Part shown: positions 37,344 through 48,679 of the stretch, in pieces | Position numbering within the stretch: the first letter of the stretch is position 1 | Layout of the letters: every line of letters starts with the position of its first letter | From: Rathayibacter tritici | GTDB taxonomy: Bacteria > Actinomycetota > Actinomycetes > Actinomycetales > Microbacteriaceae | Length of the DNA stretch: 64,000 nucleotides | NCBI RefSeq assembly: GCF_002932875.1 | Contig: NZ_PSWS01000058.1 | Span: 186,001-250,000 of the forward strand | Direction of reading: 5' to 3' | Notes under the pieces: generated by a model | Database searches by the model: none | What the model saw: the letters and a program-made list of their open reading frames with translations, nothing else | What the model was told of the DNA's origin: nothing | Program-made: the position numbers and the translations under genes

Positions 37344-39239
37344 CTAGGGCGTGCCCCCTGCGGCGGACCCGTCCGGGTGTAGGTGTGCGTGGATCGCGCC
37401 CGCCAGAGTCGGGCCGATGCCGGTGACCTCGGCGATCTCGCTCTCGCCCGCCTCGCGCAGTCGCGCGACGGAGCCGAAGTGCTTGAGCAGCTCGCGCACG
37501 CGCGTGCTGCCGAGCCCGGGCACCTCGGCGAGCTGCGACGAGATGTCGCGCTTGCGTCGCGTGCGCTGGTGCGTGATCGCGAAGCGGTGGGCCTCGTCGC
37601 GAATCCGCTGAAAGAGGAAGAGAGCGTCACTATTGCGCGGCAGGATCACGGGGAAGTCGGAGTCGGGCAGCCAGATCTCCTCGAGGCGCTTGGCGATCCC
37701 GCACAGGGTGATGCCCGTCACCCCCGACTCGTTCAGCGCACGCTGGGCGGCTGCGACCTGGGGCTGACCGCCGTCGACGATCAGCAGCTGCGGCGGGTAG
37801 GAGAACTTGCGCCGCTTGGCCTCGCCCGTCTCCGGGTCGATCGCCGCGGGCTCGACCGGCTCGCGCAGGTAGGCGAGGCGGCGGGTGAGCACCTGGTGCA
37901 GCGACTCCGTGTCATCGGTGGACTCGGCGATGGAGAAGCGACGGTACTGGTCCTTGCGAGCGAGCCCGTCCTCGAAGACCACCATCGAGGCGACGATGTT
38001 GGTGCCGCTGAGGTGGGAGACGTCGTAGCACTCCATCCGCAGCGGCGCCTCACTCATTCCCAGGGCGTCGCGGATGTCCTCGAGCGCCTGCGTGCGCGCG
38101 GTGAAATCGGCCGAGCGGCGGGTCTTATAGAGCATCAGCGAGTGCTTCGCGTTCTGCGTCGCCGTCTCGAGCAGAGCCGCCTTATCACCGCGCTGAGCCG
38201 CTCGGAGGCGGACATTCGTACCGCGCAGATCGCTCAGCCACTCCTCGAGCGCCTCGGTATCCTCCGGGAGCTCCGGCACGACGACCTCCCGGGGCGGGAG
38301 GTCGCCGGTCTCGTACGCGGCCTGAAGAGCCGTGTCGACGAGCTCCGCCGTGCTCATGTCGAGCTCCTTGTCGACGACCCAGCCGCGCTCACCGCGAATG
38401 CGGCCCCCGCGGACGCGGAACTGCTGCACGGAGGCGGCGAGTTCGTCGTGCACGATCGCATAGAGATCGACATCGACGTTGTCTCTGAGCACGACCGCGC
38501 TCTTGGCCAGGACCGCGTCGAGGGCGGCAGCCTGGTCGCGCAGCTTGCCCGCTCGCTCGTACTCCATCGCGCCGGCGGCCTCGCGCATCTCCTTCTCGAG
38601 TTCGCCGATCATCCGCCGGTCATGACTGCCCATGAAGGCGACGAAACGATCGACCATCTCGCGGTGCTCCGCAAAGGTGACCCGGTGCGAGCAGGGCCCG
38701 CCGCAGCGTCCGATCTGCGACGCGAAGCAGGGTTTACCGCTCTGCATCGCGCGCTTGTAGGTGGAGTCGTTGCAGGTCCTGATCGGGAACGCCTTGATCA
38801 TCAGGTCGATCGTCTCGTGGATCGCCCAGATCTTCGGGTAGGGCCCGAAGTAGCGGGCCTTGCGAATTTTCGCGTTGCGCGTGACCATCACTCTCGGCGC
38901 CTCGTCGCCGAGCGTCACCGCCATATAGGGGTACGACTTGTCGTCGCGGAACTTGACGTTGAAGGGCGGGTCGAACTCGTTGATCCAGGTGAATTCGAGC
39001 TGGAGTGCCTCGACGTCGGTCCCCACGACGGTCCACTCGACTCCCGAGGCCGAGGTGACCATCCGCCGAGTTCGCTCGTGCAGGCTCGGGAGTGGCGCGA
39101 AGTAGTTGCTCAGCCGAGCGCGGAGGTTCTTGGCCTTGCCCACGTAGAGCACCCGACCCCGGGCGTCCGTGAAGCGGTACACGCCCGGGAGGGTCGGGAT
39201 CTCGCCCGGCTTCGGCCGGAAGTCGACTGTCTGCGTCAT
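37344..39239 (-). CDS. uvrC: excinuclease ABC subunit C
   Basis: A 631-residue UvrC, which cuts on both sides of a lesion during nucleotide excision repair. It has the GIY-YIG domain ([20 protein letters not shown]), a Cys patch ([15 protein letters not shown]), the UVR domain around residue 210 ([20 protein letters not shown]), the RNase H-like nuclease ([20 protein letters not shown] with catalytic Asp) and C-terminal HhH ([20 protein letters not shown]). The ATG at 39239 is preferred because GAGAGG is close; the frame extends upstream into uvrA. It follows uvrA by 14 bp, so uvrA-uvrC-rapZ-whiA may be one operon. Confidence 0.96.
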   Translation of the reverse strand: MTQTVDFRPKPGEIPTLPGVYRFTDARGRVLYVGKAKNLRARLSNYFAPLPSLHERTRRMVTSASGVEWTVVGTDVEALQLEFTWINEFDPPFNVKFRDDKSYPYMAVTLGDEAPRVMVTRNAKIRKARYFGPYPKIWAIHETIDLMIKAFPIRTCNDSTYKRAMQSGKPCFASQIGRCGGPCSHRVTFAEHREMVDRFVAFMGSHDRRMIGELEKEMREAAGAMEYERAGKLRDQAAALDAVLAKSAVVLRDNVDVDLYAIVHDELAASVQQFRVRGGRIRGERGWVVDKELDMSTAELVDTALQAAYETGDLPPREVVVPELPEDTEALEEWLSDLRGTNVRLRAAQRGDKAALLETATQNAKHSLMLYKTRRSADFTARTQALEDIRDALGMSEAPLRMECYDVSHLSGTNIVASMVVFEDGLARKDQYRRFSIAESTDDTESLHQVLTRRLAYLREPVEPAAIDPETGEAKRRKFSYPPQLLIVDGGQPQVAAAQRALNESGVTGITLCGIAKRLEEIWLPDSDFPVILPRNSDALFLFQRIRDEAHRFAITHQRTRRKRDISSQLAEVPGLGSTRVRELLKHFGSVARLREAGESEIAEVTGIGPTLAGAIHAHLHPDGSAAGGTP

Positions 39240-39253
39240 GCCTCTCGCTCGCG

Positions 39254-42175
<2,922 letters not shown>

Positions 42176-42181
42176 TCCGAA

Positions 42182-42187
42182 AGTGTA
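42182..42187 (-). promoter_or_regulatory. uvrA: -10 element of uvrA (leaderless)
   Basis: TACACT on the minus strand, then TTCGGA, then the GTG at 42175. No LexA box of the GAAC-N4-GTTC type was seen around it. Confidence 0.55.
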
Positions 42188-42267
42188 TGCGGAGCCACCG
42201 ACATCGCCCGAGGCGTTCGCTGGGCGCTGATCCGCCGGTCCCTCCCCTTGCCGATCAGCGCTCTCGA

Positions 42268-44334
42268 TCACGACAGGTGGCCGGCCTTCTCCATCTGCCG
42301 CAGCTCGCGCTTGAGCTCCTGGACCTCGTCGCGCAGCCGGGCCGCAAGCTCGAACTTGAGCTCGCCCGCCGCCTGGAGCATCTGACCATTGAGGTCCGCA
42401 ATGATCGCCTCCAGGTCGTTGCCGCCGTTGGCCGCGAGTCCCTGCCGGCGCAGGTTGGGCGTAGGACTCTTCTTCTTGGAGTCGCGGCCGGCGAGCAGCT
42501 TGGCGGTATCGGCCCCCTCACGGGCGAGGGCGTCGGTGATGTCGGCGATCTTCTTGCGCAGCGGCGTCGGGTCGATGCCGTGGTCGAGGTTGTAGGCGAC
42601 CTGCTTCTCGCGCCGGCGGTCGGTCTCGTCGATCGCGAGTCGCATCGAGTCGGTCACCTTATCGGCGTACATGTGCACCTCGCCCGAGACGTTGCGGGCA
42701 GCGCGGCCGATGGTCTGGATGAGCGACGTCGACGAGCGGAGGAAGCCCTCCTTGTCGGCGTCGAGGATCGCCACGAGCGACACCTCGGGAAGGTCGAGAC
42801 CCTCGCGCAGCAGATTGATGCCGACGAGGACGTCGTACACCCCGGCGCGCAACTCCGAGAGGAGCTCGACTCGGCGCAACGTGTCGACGTCCGAGTGCAG
42901 GTACCGCACGCGAACGCCGGCCTCGGTGAGGAAGTCGGTCAGCTCCTCCGCCATGCGCTTGGTCAGCGTCGTGACGAGCACCCGCTCATCGCGCTCGGTG
43001 CGACGCGTGATCTCCTCGAGCAGGTCGTCGATCTGGCCCTTGGTCGGCTTGACAACGATCTCGGGATCGATCAGTCCGGTGGGGCGGATGATCTGCTCGA
43101 CGATGCCGTCGGCGATCCCCATCTCGTAGCGACCGGGGGTCGCCGAGAGGTAGACCGTCTGGCCGACGCGAGACGTGAACTCCTCCCACTTCAGCGGGCG
43201 GTTGTCCATCGCCGAGGGCAGACGGAAGCCGTGCTCGACGAGGGTGCGCTTGCGAGAGGCGTCGCCCTCGTACATCGCGCCGATCTGCGGCACAGTGACG
43301 TGCGACTCGTCGATCACGACAAGGAAGTCGTCCGGGAAGTAGTCGAGCAGACAGTGCGGGGCCTCGCCCGACTCGCGGCCGTCGATGTGCCGGGAGTAGT
43401 TCTCGATGCCCGAGCAGAAGCCGATCTGCTGCATCATCTCGAGGTCGAAGGTGGTGCGCATCCGCAGCCTCTGAGCCTCGAGGAGCTTGTTCTGCTTCTC
43501 GAGGTCGGCCAGACGTACCTCGAGCTCCTGCTGAATAGTGTCGATCGCCCGATGCATGACGTCCTGGCTGGCGACATAGTGCGAGCCGGGGAACACCGAG
43601 ACCGACTCGAGCTTACGGACGATGTCGCCGGTGAGCGGATGCAGTGTGTACAGAGCCTCGATCTCGTCGCCGAACATCTCGATCCGGATCGCGAGTTCCT
43701 CGTACATGGGGATGATCTCGATCGTGTCGCCCCGCACCCGGAAGGTTCCCCTGGCGAAGTCGACGTCGTTCCTGGCGTACTGCATCGAGACAAACTTGCG
43801 GATGAGGCGGTCGCGGTCCACGCGCTGGCCCACCTGGAGCGCCACCATCGCCTCGAGGTACTGCTCGGGCTGGCCAAGGCCGTAAATGCAGGAGACGGTG
43901 GAGACGACGATCACGTCCCGGCGGCTCAGGAGCGAATTGGTGGTGGAGTGCCGCAACCGCTCGACCTCGGCGTTGACCGAGCTGTCCTTCTCGATGAAGG
44001 TGTCGGTCTGCGGGACGTAGGCCTCGGGCTGGTAATAGTCGTAATACGAGACGAAATACTCGACCGCATTGTTCGGGAAGAGTTCGCGGAACTCGTTGGC
44101 CAGCTGCGCGGCGAGCGTTTTATTGTGCGCGAGAACGAGAGTGGGACGCTGCACGGCCTCGACGAGCCACGCGGTGGTGGCCGACTTGCCGGTTCCGGTG
44201 GCGCCGAGCAGCACGACATCGGTCTCGCCGGCGTTGATCCGAGCGCTCAGGTCGGCGATGGCGGCGGGCTGATCACCGCTCGGCTTGTACTCGCTGACGA
44301 CCTCGAACGGGTGCACGGCACGGGTTGGCTCCAT
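42268..44334 (-). CDS. uvrB: excinuclease ABC subunit B
   Basis: A 688-residue UvrB. Walker A is [20 protein letters not shown], the beta-hairpin begins at [20 protein letters not shown], the DEAD-type box is [17 protein letters not shown], the later helicase motifs include [20 protein letters not shown] and [19 protein letters not shown], and the C-terminus has the UVR domain ([20 protein letters not shown]). It verifies damage and hands the site to UvrC. The ATG at 44334 lies 7 nt behind TACGCT, so it is leaderless. The open frame upstream shows no conserved sequence. coaE lies upstream in the same direction. Confidence 0.97.
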   Translation of the reverse strand: MEPTRAVHPFEVVSEYKPSGDQPAAIADLSARINAGETDVVLLGATGTGKSATTAWLVEAVQRPTLVLAHNKTLAAQLANEFRELFPNNAVEYFVSYYDYYQPEAYVPQTDTFIEKDSSVNAEVERLRHSTTNSLLSRRDVIVVSTVSCIYGLGQPEQYLEAMVALQVGQRVDRDRLIRKFVSMQYARNDVDFARGTFRVRGDTIEIIPMYEELAIRIEMFGDEIEALYTLHPLTGDIVRKLESVSVFPGSHYVASQDVMHRAIDTIQQELEVRLADLEKQNKLLEAQRLRMRTTFDLEMMQQIGFCSGIENYSRHIDGRESGEAPHCLLDYFPDDFLVVIDESHVTVPQIGAMYEGDASRKRTLVEHGFRLPSAMDNRPLKWEEFTSRVGQTVYLSATPGRYEMGIADGIVEQIIRPTGLIDPEIVVKPTKGQIDDLLEEITRRTERDERVLVTTLTKRMAEELTDFLTEAGVRVRYLHSDVDTLRRVELLSELRAGVYDVLVGINLLREGLDLPEVSLVAILDADKEGFLRSSTSLIQTIGRAARNVSGEVHMYADKVTDSMRLAIDETDRRREKQVAYNLDHGIDPTPLRKKIADITDALAREGADTAKLLAGRDSKKKSPTPNLRRQGLAANGGNDLEAIIADLNGQMLQAAGELKFELAARLRDEVQELKRELRQMEKAGHLS

Positions 44335-44341
44335 GATCCGA

Positions 44342-44347
44342 AGCGTA
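44342..44347 (-). promoter_or_regulatory. uvrB: -10 element of uvrB (leaderless)
   Basis: TACGCT on the minus strand, 7 nt, then the ATG at 44334. Confidence 0.5.
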
Positions 44348-44565
44348 GCCGTGACCACCGACACCGGGCTCGTCCTGCGCTGGGGGCGAACGCGAGTGCG
44401 CGCGTCCGGGACGCCGCCAGTTCGATTTGCAGGGGATACAGGCTCCGCGACGGCGCACAAGCGGAGGAGAGCGCTCCACGCGCGGGAAGACCTGCACATC
44501 GCACGCCTTCCTGCAGATCGGACGACGGCCCGGCGAGCGGACGGCGGCCCGGCGAGCGGTGCGGG

Positions 44566-45162
44566 TCAGCGCGTCAGGCGCTCCCAGAGTGCGTCGGCCT
44601 GGGCGAGCGTCTCGTCAAGGGTTCCGGAGGCGTCGATCACGACGTCGGCGAGAGCCAGGCGCTCCTCGTCGCTCGCCTGCGAGGAGACGCGGGCGCGCGC
44701 CTGCTCCTCCGTCATACCGCGCACCGCGACCAGCCGCTCGATCCGGGTCCGCTGCGGTGCCTGCACGACGACAACCTCGTCGAACTCCCGCGCACCGCGG
44801 CCCTCGGCCAGCAGCGGGACATCGTAGACGACCACGACGTCCGGATCCGCCGCGGCCGCCTCCGCGAAGAGGCGCTGCGAGCGGAGTGTCACCGCCGGAT
44901 GGGTGATGGCGTTCAGATCGGCGCGCGCGACTGCGTCCGAGAAGACGATTGCGCCGAGGGCTGCGCGGTTGAGGGCGCCGTCGGAGCGGATCACAGCCGG
45001 GCCGAACCGCTCGATGATTGCCGCTAGTGCGGGCTCCCCCGGCTCGACGACCTGCCGGGCGAGGACGTCAGCATCGACGATCACGGCTCCGTGCTCGGCG
45101 AGACGGCGGGCGACGGTGGACTTGCCCGAGGCGATGCCTCCGGTGAGGGCGACGAGATGCAC
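44566..45162 (-). CDS. coaE: dephospho-CoA kinase
   Basis: A 198-residue P-loop kinase for the last step of CoA synthesis. It begins MHLVALTGGIASGKSTVARR (Walker A GGIASGKS) and has VIVDADVLARQVVEPGEPAL, VVVYDVPLLAEGRGAREFDE (LL.E motif) and VVVVQAPQRTRIERLVAVRG. The C-terminus ends TLAQADALWERLTR. There is no fused domain of the long actinobacterial (Mycobacterium) form, in which an extra C-terminal domain is present. The GTG start lies 6 nt behind TAGGGT. It sits between rpsA and uvrB, an order seen in other actinobacteria. Confidence 0.95.
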   Translation of the reverse strand: MHLVALTGGIASGKSTVARRLAEHGAVIVDADVLARQVVEPGEPALAAIIERFGPAVIRSDGALNRAALGAIVFSDAVARADLNAITHPAVTLRSQRLFAEAAAADPDVVVVYDVPLLAEGRGAREFDEVVVVQAPQRTRIERLVAVRGMTEEQARARVSSQASDEERLALADVVIDASGTLDETLAQADALWERLTR

Positions 45163-45168
45163 CCGGCC

Positions 45169-45174
45169 ACCCTA
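45169..45174 (-). promoter_or_regulatory. coaE: -10 element of coaE (leaderless)
   Basis: TAGGGT on the minus strand, 6 nt, then the GTG at 45162. It lies just past the rpsA terminator. Confidence 0.5.
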
Positions 45175-45202
45175 CCCAGCCGAGCCGTGACCCTGGAGAC
45201 GC

Positions 45203-45236
45203 CGAACGGCCGGCCCCCGAGGGAACCGGCCGTTCG
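45203..45236 (-). terminator. hairpin after rpsA
   Basis: A perfect 11-bp stem, CGAACGGCCGG (45203-45213) and its complement (45226-45236), with a 12-nt loop. It lies between rpsA and the coaE promoter. Confidence 0.8.
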
Positions 45237-45245
45237 ATGCGACGT

Positions 45246-45273
45246 GCTCGCGATCAGTTGCTCGCGATCAGTT
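45246..45273. repeat. 14-bp tandem duplication over the rpsA stop
   Basis: GCTCGCGATCAGTT occurs twice in direct succession (45246-45259, 45260-45273), and the following GCT starts a third copy. The true rpsA stop is in the copy nearer the gene and an identical TGA is present in the other. Confidence 0.8.
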
Positions 45274-46722
45274 GCTGGAGGACAGCTTTTCGCGCAACGC
45301 GGCGAGGGACTCGTCATCGGCGAGAGTGCCGCCGGTGGTCGCCTCGCTGGTGAAGCCAGCGCCGACCGAGACACCCTCGGAGACGGTCGCCGCCTCCTCC
45401 TGCGACTTGACGACCTGGGCCTTGTGGGCCTCCCAGCGCGCCTGAGCAGCGGCGTACTCCAGCTCCCAGGCCTCACGCTGAGACTCGAAGCCCTCGCGCC
45501 ACTCGTTGGTCTCGGGGTCGAAGCCCTCGGGGTACTTGTAGTTCCCCTGGTCGTCGTACTCCGTGGCCATGCCGTAGAGCGCCGGGTCGAACTCGGTGCC
45601 CTCGGGGTCGACGCCCTCGTTCGCCTGCTTGAGCGAGAGGGAGATGCGGCGACGGTCGAGGTCGATGTCGATGACCTTGACGAACACCTCTTCGCCGACC
45701 GACACGACCTGCTCGGCGAGCTCGACGTGCTTGCCCGACAGCTCGGAGATGTGGACGAGGCCCTCGATGCCGTCCGCAACGCGGACGAAGGCACCGAACG
45801 GAACAAGCTTCGTGACCTTGCCCGGCGCGACCTGTCCGATCGCGTGGGTGCGGGCGAAGACCTGCCACGGGTCCTCCTGCGTCGCCTTGAGCGAGAGCGA
45901 TACGCGCTCGCGGTCGAGGTCGACCTCGAGAATCTCGACGGTGACCTCCTGGCCCACCTCGACGACCTCGGAGGCGTGCTCGATGTGCTTCCAGGAGAGC
46001 TCGGAGACGTGGACGAGACCGTCGACGCCGCCGAGGTCGACGAACGCACCGAAGTTGACGATCGACGACACGACGCCCTTGCGGACCTGACCCTTGTGCA
46101 GGTTGTTCAGGAACGTGGTGCGGCTCTCGGACTGCGTCTGCTCGAGGAGCGCGCGACGCGACAGAACCACGTTGTTGCGGTTCTTGTCGAGTTCGAGGAT
46201 CTTCGCCTCGATCTCCTGGCCGAGGTACGGCGTGAGATCGCGGACACGGCGCAGCTCGATGAGCGACGCCGGAAGGAAGCCGCGGAGGCCGATGTCGACG
46301 ATGAGACCGCCCTTGACGACCTCGATGACCGAGCCGGTGACGACGCCGTCCGACTCCTTGATCTTCTCGACGTCGCCCCACGCACGCTCGTACTGCGCGC
46401 GCTTCTTGGAGAGGATCAGTCGCCCCTCCTTGTCCTCCTTCTGGAGGACGAGGGCCTCGACACTGTCGCCCACGTTGACGACCTCGGAGGGGTCGACGTC
46501 GTGCTTGATGGAGAGTTCGCGCGAGGGGATGACGCCCTCGGTCTTGTACCCGACGTCGAGGAGGACCTCGTCGCGGTCGATCTTCACGACGGTGCCTTCG
46601 ATGAGGTCTCCGTCGTTGAAGAACTTCAGAGTCTTTTCGACCGCGGCAAGAAAGTCTTCAGCAGACCCGATGTCGTTGATCGCGACCTGCTTGGTTGCCT
46701 TGTCGGTCGTTGCGGTTGTCAT
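45268..46722 (-). CDS. rpsA: 30S ribosomal protein S1
   Basis: A 484-residue S1 with four consecutive S1 RNA-binding repeats. These start at GDLIEGTVVKIDRDEVLLDV, GVVTGSVIEVVKGGLIVDIG, GQVRKGVVSSIVNFGAFVDL and GQVAPGKVTKLVPFGAFVRV; typical HVSELS and HISELS signatures follow the last two. The C-terminal ~110 residues are an acidic, Tyr/Trp-dotted tail ending DESLAALREKLSSSN, as in other actinobacterial S1. S1 helps the 30S bind mRNA. GGAG lies about 10 nt before the ATG. A leader of about 180 nt precedes it, which may be a target for S1 autoregulation. Confidence 0.97.
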   Translation of the reverse strand: MTTATTDKATKQVAINDIGSAEDFLAAVEKTLKFFNDGDLIEGTVVKIDRDEVLLDVGYKTEGVIPSRELSIKHDVDPSEVVNVGDSVEALVLQKEDKEGRLILSKKRAQYERAWGDVEKIKESDGVVTGSVIEVVKGGLIVDIGLRGFLPASLIELRRVRDLTPYLGQEIEAKILELDKNRNNVVLSRRALLEQTQSESRTTFLNNLHKGQVRKGVVSSIVNFGAFVDLGGVDGLVHVSELSWKHIEHASEVVEVGQEVTVEILEVDLDRERVSLSLKATQEDPWQVFARTHAIGQVAPGKVTKLVPFGAFVRVADGIEGLVHISELSGKHVELAEQVVSVGEEVFVKVIDIDLDRRRISLSLKQANEGVDPEGTEFDPALYGMATEYDDQGNYKYPEGFDPETNEWREGFESQREAWELEYAAAQARWEAHKAQVVKSQEEAATVSEGVSVGAGFTSEATTGGTLADDESLAALREKLSSSN

Positions 46723-46905
46723 TAAGGGATGCTCCAGGATGGATGGGTCTCGGGCGGCGGCCCCCTGCGAGCCTCGCGGCTCGGCGGAGTGGTGACCACT
46801 GCGGTGGTGAGGATGTGCCTCCGACCCCGGAGCGGCGCTTGTTGGACCGGGAACCGGTCCTCCTCACGCGCCGCGGGCGCGGCGGCGCCACACATGTGAC
46901 AACTG

Positions 46906-46935
46906 AGTTTACCAACCCGGCCGGGCGCACAGCAA
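46906..46935 (-). promoter_or_regulatory. rpsA: rpsA promoter
   Basis: On the minus strand TTGCTG (46935-46930), an 18-nt spacer and TAAACT (46911-46906). It is the best two-element promoter in this part of the window and gives a leader of about 175 nt. Confidence 0.6.
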
Positions 46936-46970
46936 TCTCGACGCGCCCGTCTCGGCCTCGGGATCCGAGC

Positions 46971-48647
46971 TCAGCCCGCGAGACTGGCGCGGAGCGTGTC
47001 GAGTCCGACGCCGCCGAGGTCGAGCGCCCGCCGGTGGAAGCCCGCGAGCGAGAAGCTCGCGCCCTCACGGATCTGGGCCTGGTCGCGCAGCTGCTCCCAG
47101 ATCCGCTGGCCGATCTTGTAGGACGGAGCCTGCCCCGGCCAGCCGAGGTAGCGGTTCACCTCGAAGCGAACGAAGGCGTCGTCCATAGTCACGTTGGCGC
47201 GCAAGAAGTCGAGGGCGGAGTCGGCGGTCCAGCCCCGGCCGGAGCCGGGCATCGGCTTCTGCAGGTGTACTCCGATGTCGAGGACGACGCGCGCCGCGCG
47301 CATCCGCTGGCCATCGAGCATGCCCAGGCGGTCGGCCGGGTCGTCGAGGTAGCCGAAACTCTCCATCAGCCGCTCCGCGTAGAGGGCCCACCCCTCGGCG
47401 TGACCCGACGTGCCTGCGAGTTGGCGGCGCCAGGTGTTCAGGCGGGCGCGGTTGTGCACCGCCTGCCCGATCTGCAGGTGATGCCCGGGGACGCCCTCGT
47501 GGTAGACGGTGGTCAGCTCGCGCCAGGTGGCGAACTCGGTGACGCCCGCGGGCACCGACCACCACATCCGGCCCGGACGCGAGAAGTCGTCGCTCGGTCC
47601 GGTGTAATAAATGCCGCCCTCCTGGGTCGGCGCGATGCGGCACTCGAGGCGGCGCACCTCCTCCGGGATGTCGAAGGCAGTGCCGGCGAGCTCGCGGACG
47701 GAGCGGTCGCTCGTCTCCTGCATCCAGGCCTGCAACGCGTTGACACCGTGCAGCGTCCGCGCCGGATCGGCCTCGAGGTGGGCGATCGCCTCGGCGACGG
47801 AGGCACCGGGCAGGATCTCGCGAGCGATGGCCTCCTGCTCGGCCGTCATCCGCGCCAGCTCCTCGATCCCCCACTCGTAGGTCTCGTCGAGGTCGACGAC
47901 GGCCCCGAGGAAGCGGCGCGAGTGCAGCGCGTACAGCTCGCGGCCGACGGCATCCTGCTCGGTCGCGGCGGGAGCGAGCTCGCTGCGGAGGAATTGCGCG
48001 AGGGAGCCGTACGCGGCCGAGGCGCGCCGGGCGCCGTCCTCGAGCCGCTGCGCGAGTGAGGCGGGCAGCGAACCGGCAGCGGGAGCGGCCTCGGCGGCCA
48101 GCTGGGCGAAGAATCCGCGGGGCGCGGCGATCGTGCGGGCCTGCTCCGCGACGAGCTCGACCTGGCGGAGAGCGGGAACCACTCCGGTACGGACCCCCGC
48201 GCGAAGGGTCTCGGCGTAGCCCTCGAGCGCCGTCGGCACGGCCAGCAGCCGCTCGGCGATCGCGTCCCAGTCGGCGACCTCGTCGGTCGGCATCAGGTCG
48301 AAGACGTCGCGCAGCTCCTGGGCAGGGGACGCGATCACGTTGATGTCGCGCAGCGGCAGGCCCGCATCGTGCCCCTCGAGGGCGAGACGGAACTCGGCGC
48401 TCAGGTCGGCGACGGTGACACGGTCGACCTCGTCGGCGGGCTCGACTGCCTCCAGCTCGGCGAGTGCGGACGCCGTCGCGGCCCGCGCGCGCTCGAGGCC
48501 GATCGGCGAATAGTCACCCAGGAGCCCGTTCGCCTCGGCGCGGCCGATGGCGGTGCCGAGGGTGGGGTCGAGGTCGACGAGCGTGTCGACCCAGCGCTCG
48601 GCGACGGCGTCGACGGCGGTGGGCTCGCGGGGGATGTCGGTGCTCAT
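46971..48647 (-). CDS. DUF885 family metallopeptidase-like protein
   Basis: A 558-residue DUF885 protein. The HExxH-like core is in TTVYHEGVPGHHLQIGQAV, followed by a Glu in GHAEGWALYAERLMESFGYL that would be the third zinc ligand. MWWSVPAGVTEFATWREL, the C-terminal FVRFEVNRYLGWPGQAPSYK and IGQRIWEQLRDQAQ match the family. These are presumed zinc carboxypeptidases or dipeptidases; activity is known for few. No signal peptide is seen. The ATG at 48647 is chosen by its GGAGGC or the TAGGCT 7 nt upstream; the frame continues much further upstream but antisense-like without conserved sequence. Confidence 0.9.
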   Translation of the reverse strand: MSTDIPREPTAVDAVAERWVDTLVDLDPTLGTAIGRAEANGLLGDYSPIGLERARAATASALAELEAVEPADEVDRVTVADLSAEFRLALEGHDAGLPLRDINVIASPAQELRDVFDLMPTDEVADWDAIAERLLAVPTALEGYAETLRAGVRTGVVPALRQVELVAEQARTIAAPRGFFAQLAAEAAPAAGSLPASLAQRLEDGARRASAAYGSLAQFLRSELAPAATEQDAVGRELYALHSRRFLGAVVDLDETYEWGIEELARMTAEQEAIAREILPGASVAEAIAHLEADPARTLHGVNALQAWMQETSDRSVRELAGTAFDIPEEVRRLECRIAPTQEGGIYYTGPSDDFSRPGRMWWSVPAGVTEFATWRELTTVYHEGVPGHHLQIGQAVHNRARLNTWRRQLAGTSGHAEGWALYAERLMESFGYLDDPADRLGMLDGQRMRAARVVLDIGVHLQKPMPGSGRGWTADSALDFLRANVTMDDAFVRFEVNRYLGWPGQAPSYKIGQRIWEQLRDQAQIREGASFSLAGFHRRALDLGGVGLDTLRASLAG

Positions 48648-48654
48648 GCCTCCG

Positions 48655-48660
48655 AGCCTA
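48655..48660 (-). promoter_or_regulatory. -10 element of the DUF885 gene (possibly leaderless)
   Basis: TAGGCT on the minus strand, 7 nt, then the ATG at 48647. The spacer CGGAGGC could instead be a ribosome-binding site. Confidence 0.4.
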
Positions 48661-48679
48661 GCCAGGCCGCGCAGCCGGC

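Noticed and set aside
44335-44565. Possible small gene or tRNA between uvrB and coaE
   Set aside because: Open frames lack codon bias and no cloverleaf could be drawn; only a 14-bp direct repeat (GGCCCGGCGAGCGG) near 44527-44559 stands out.
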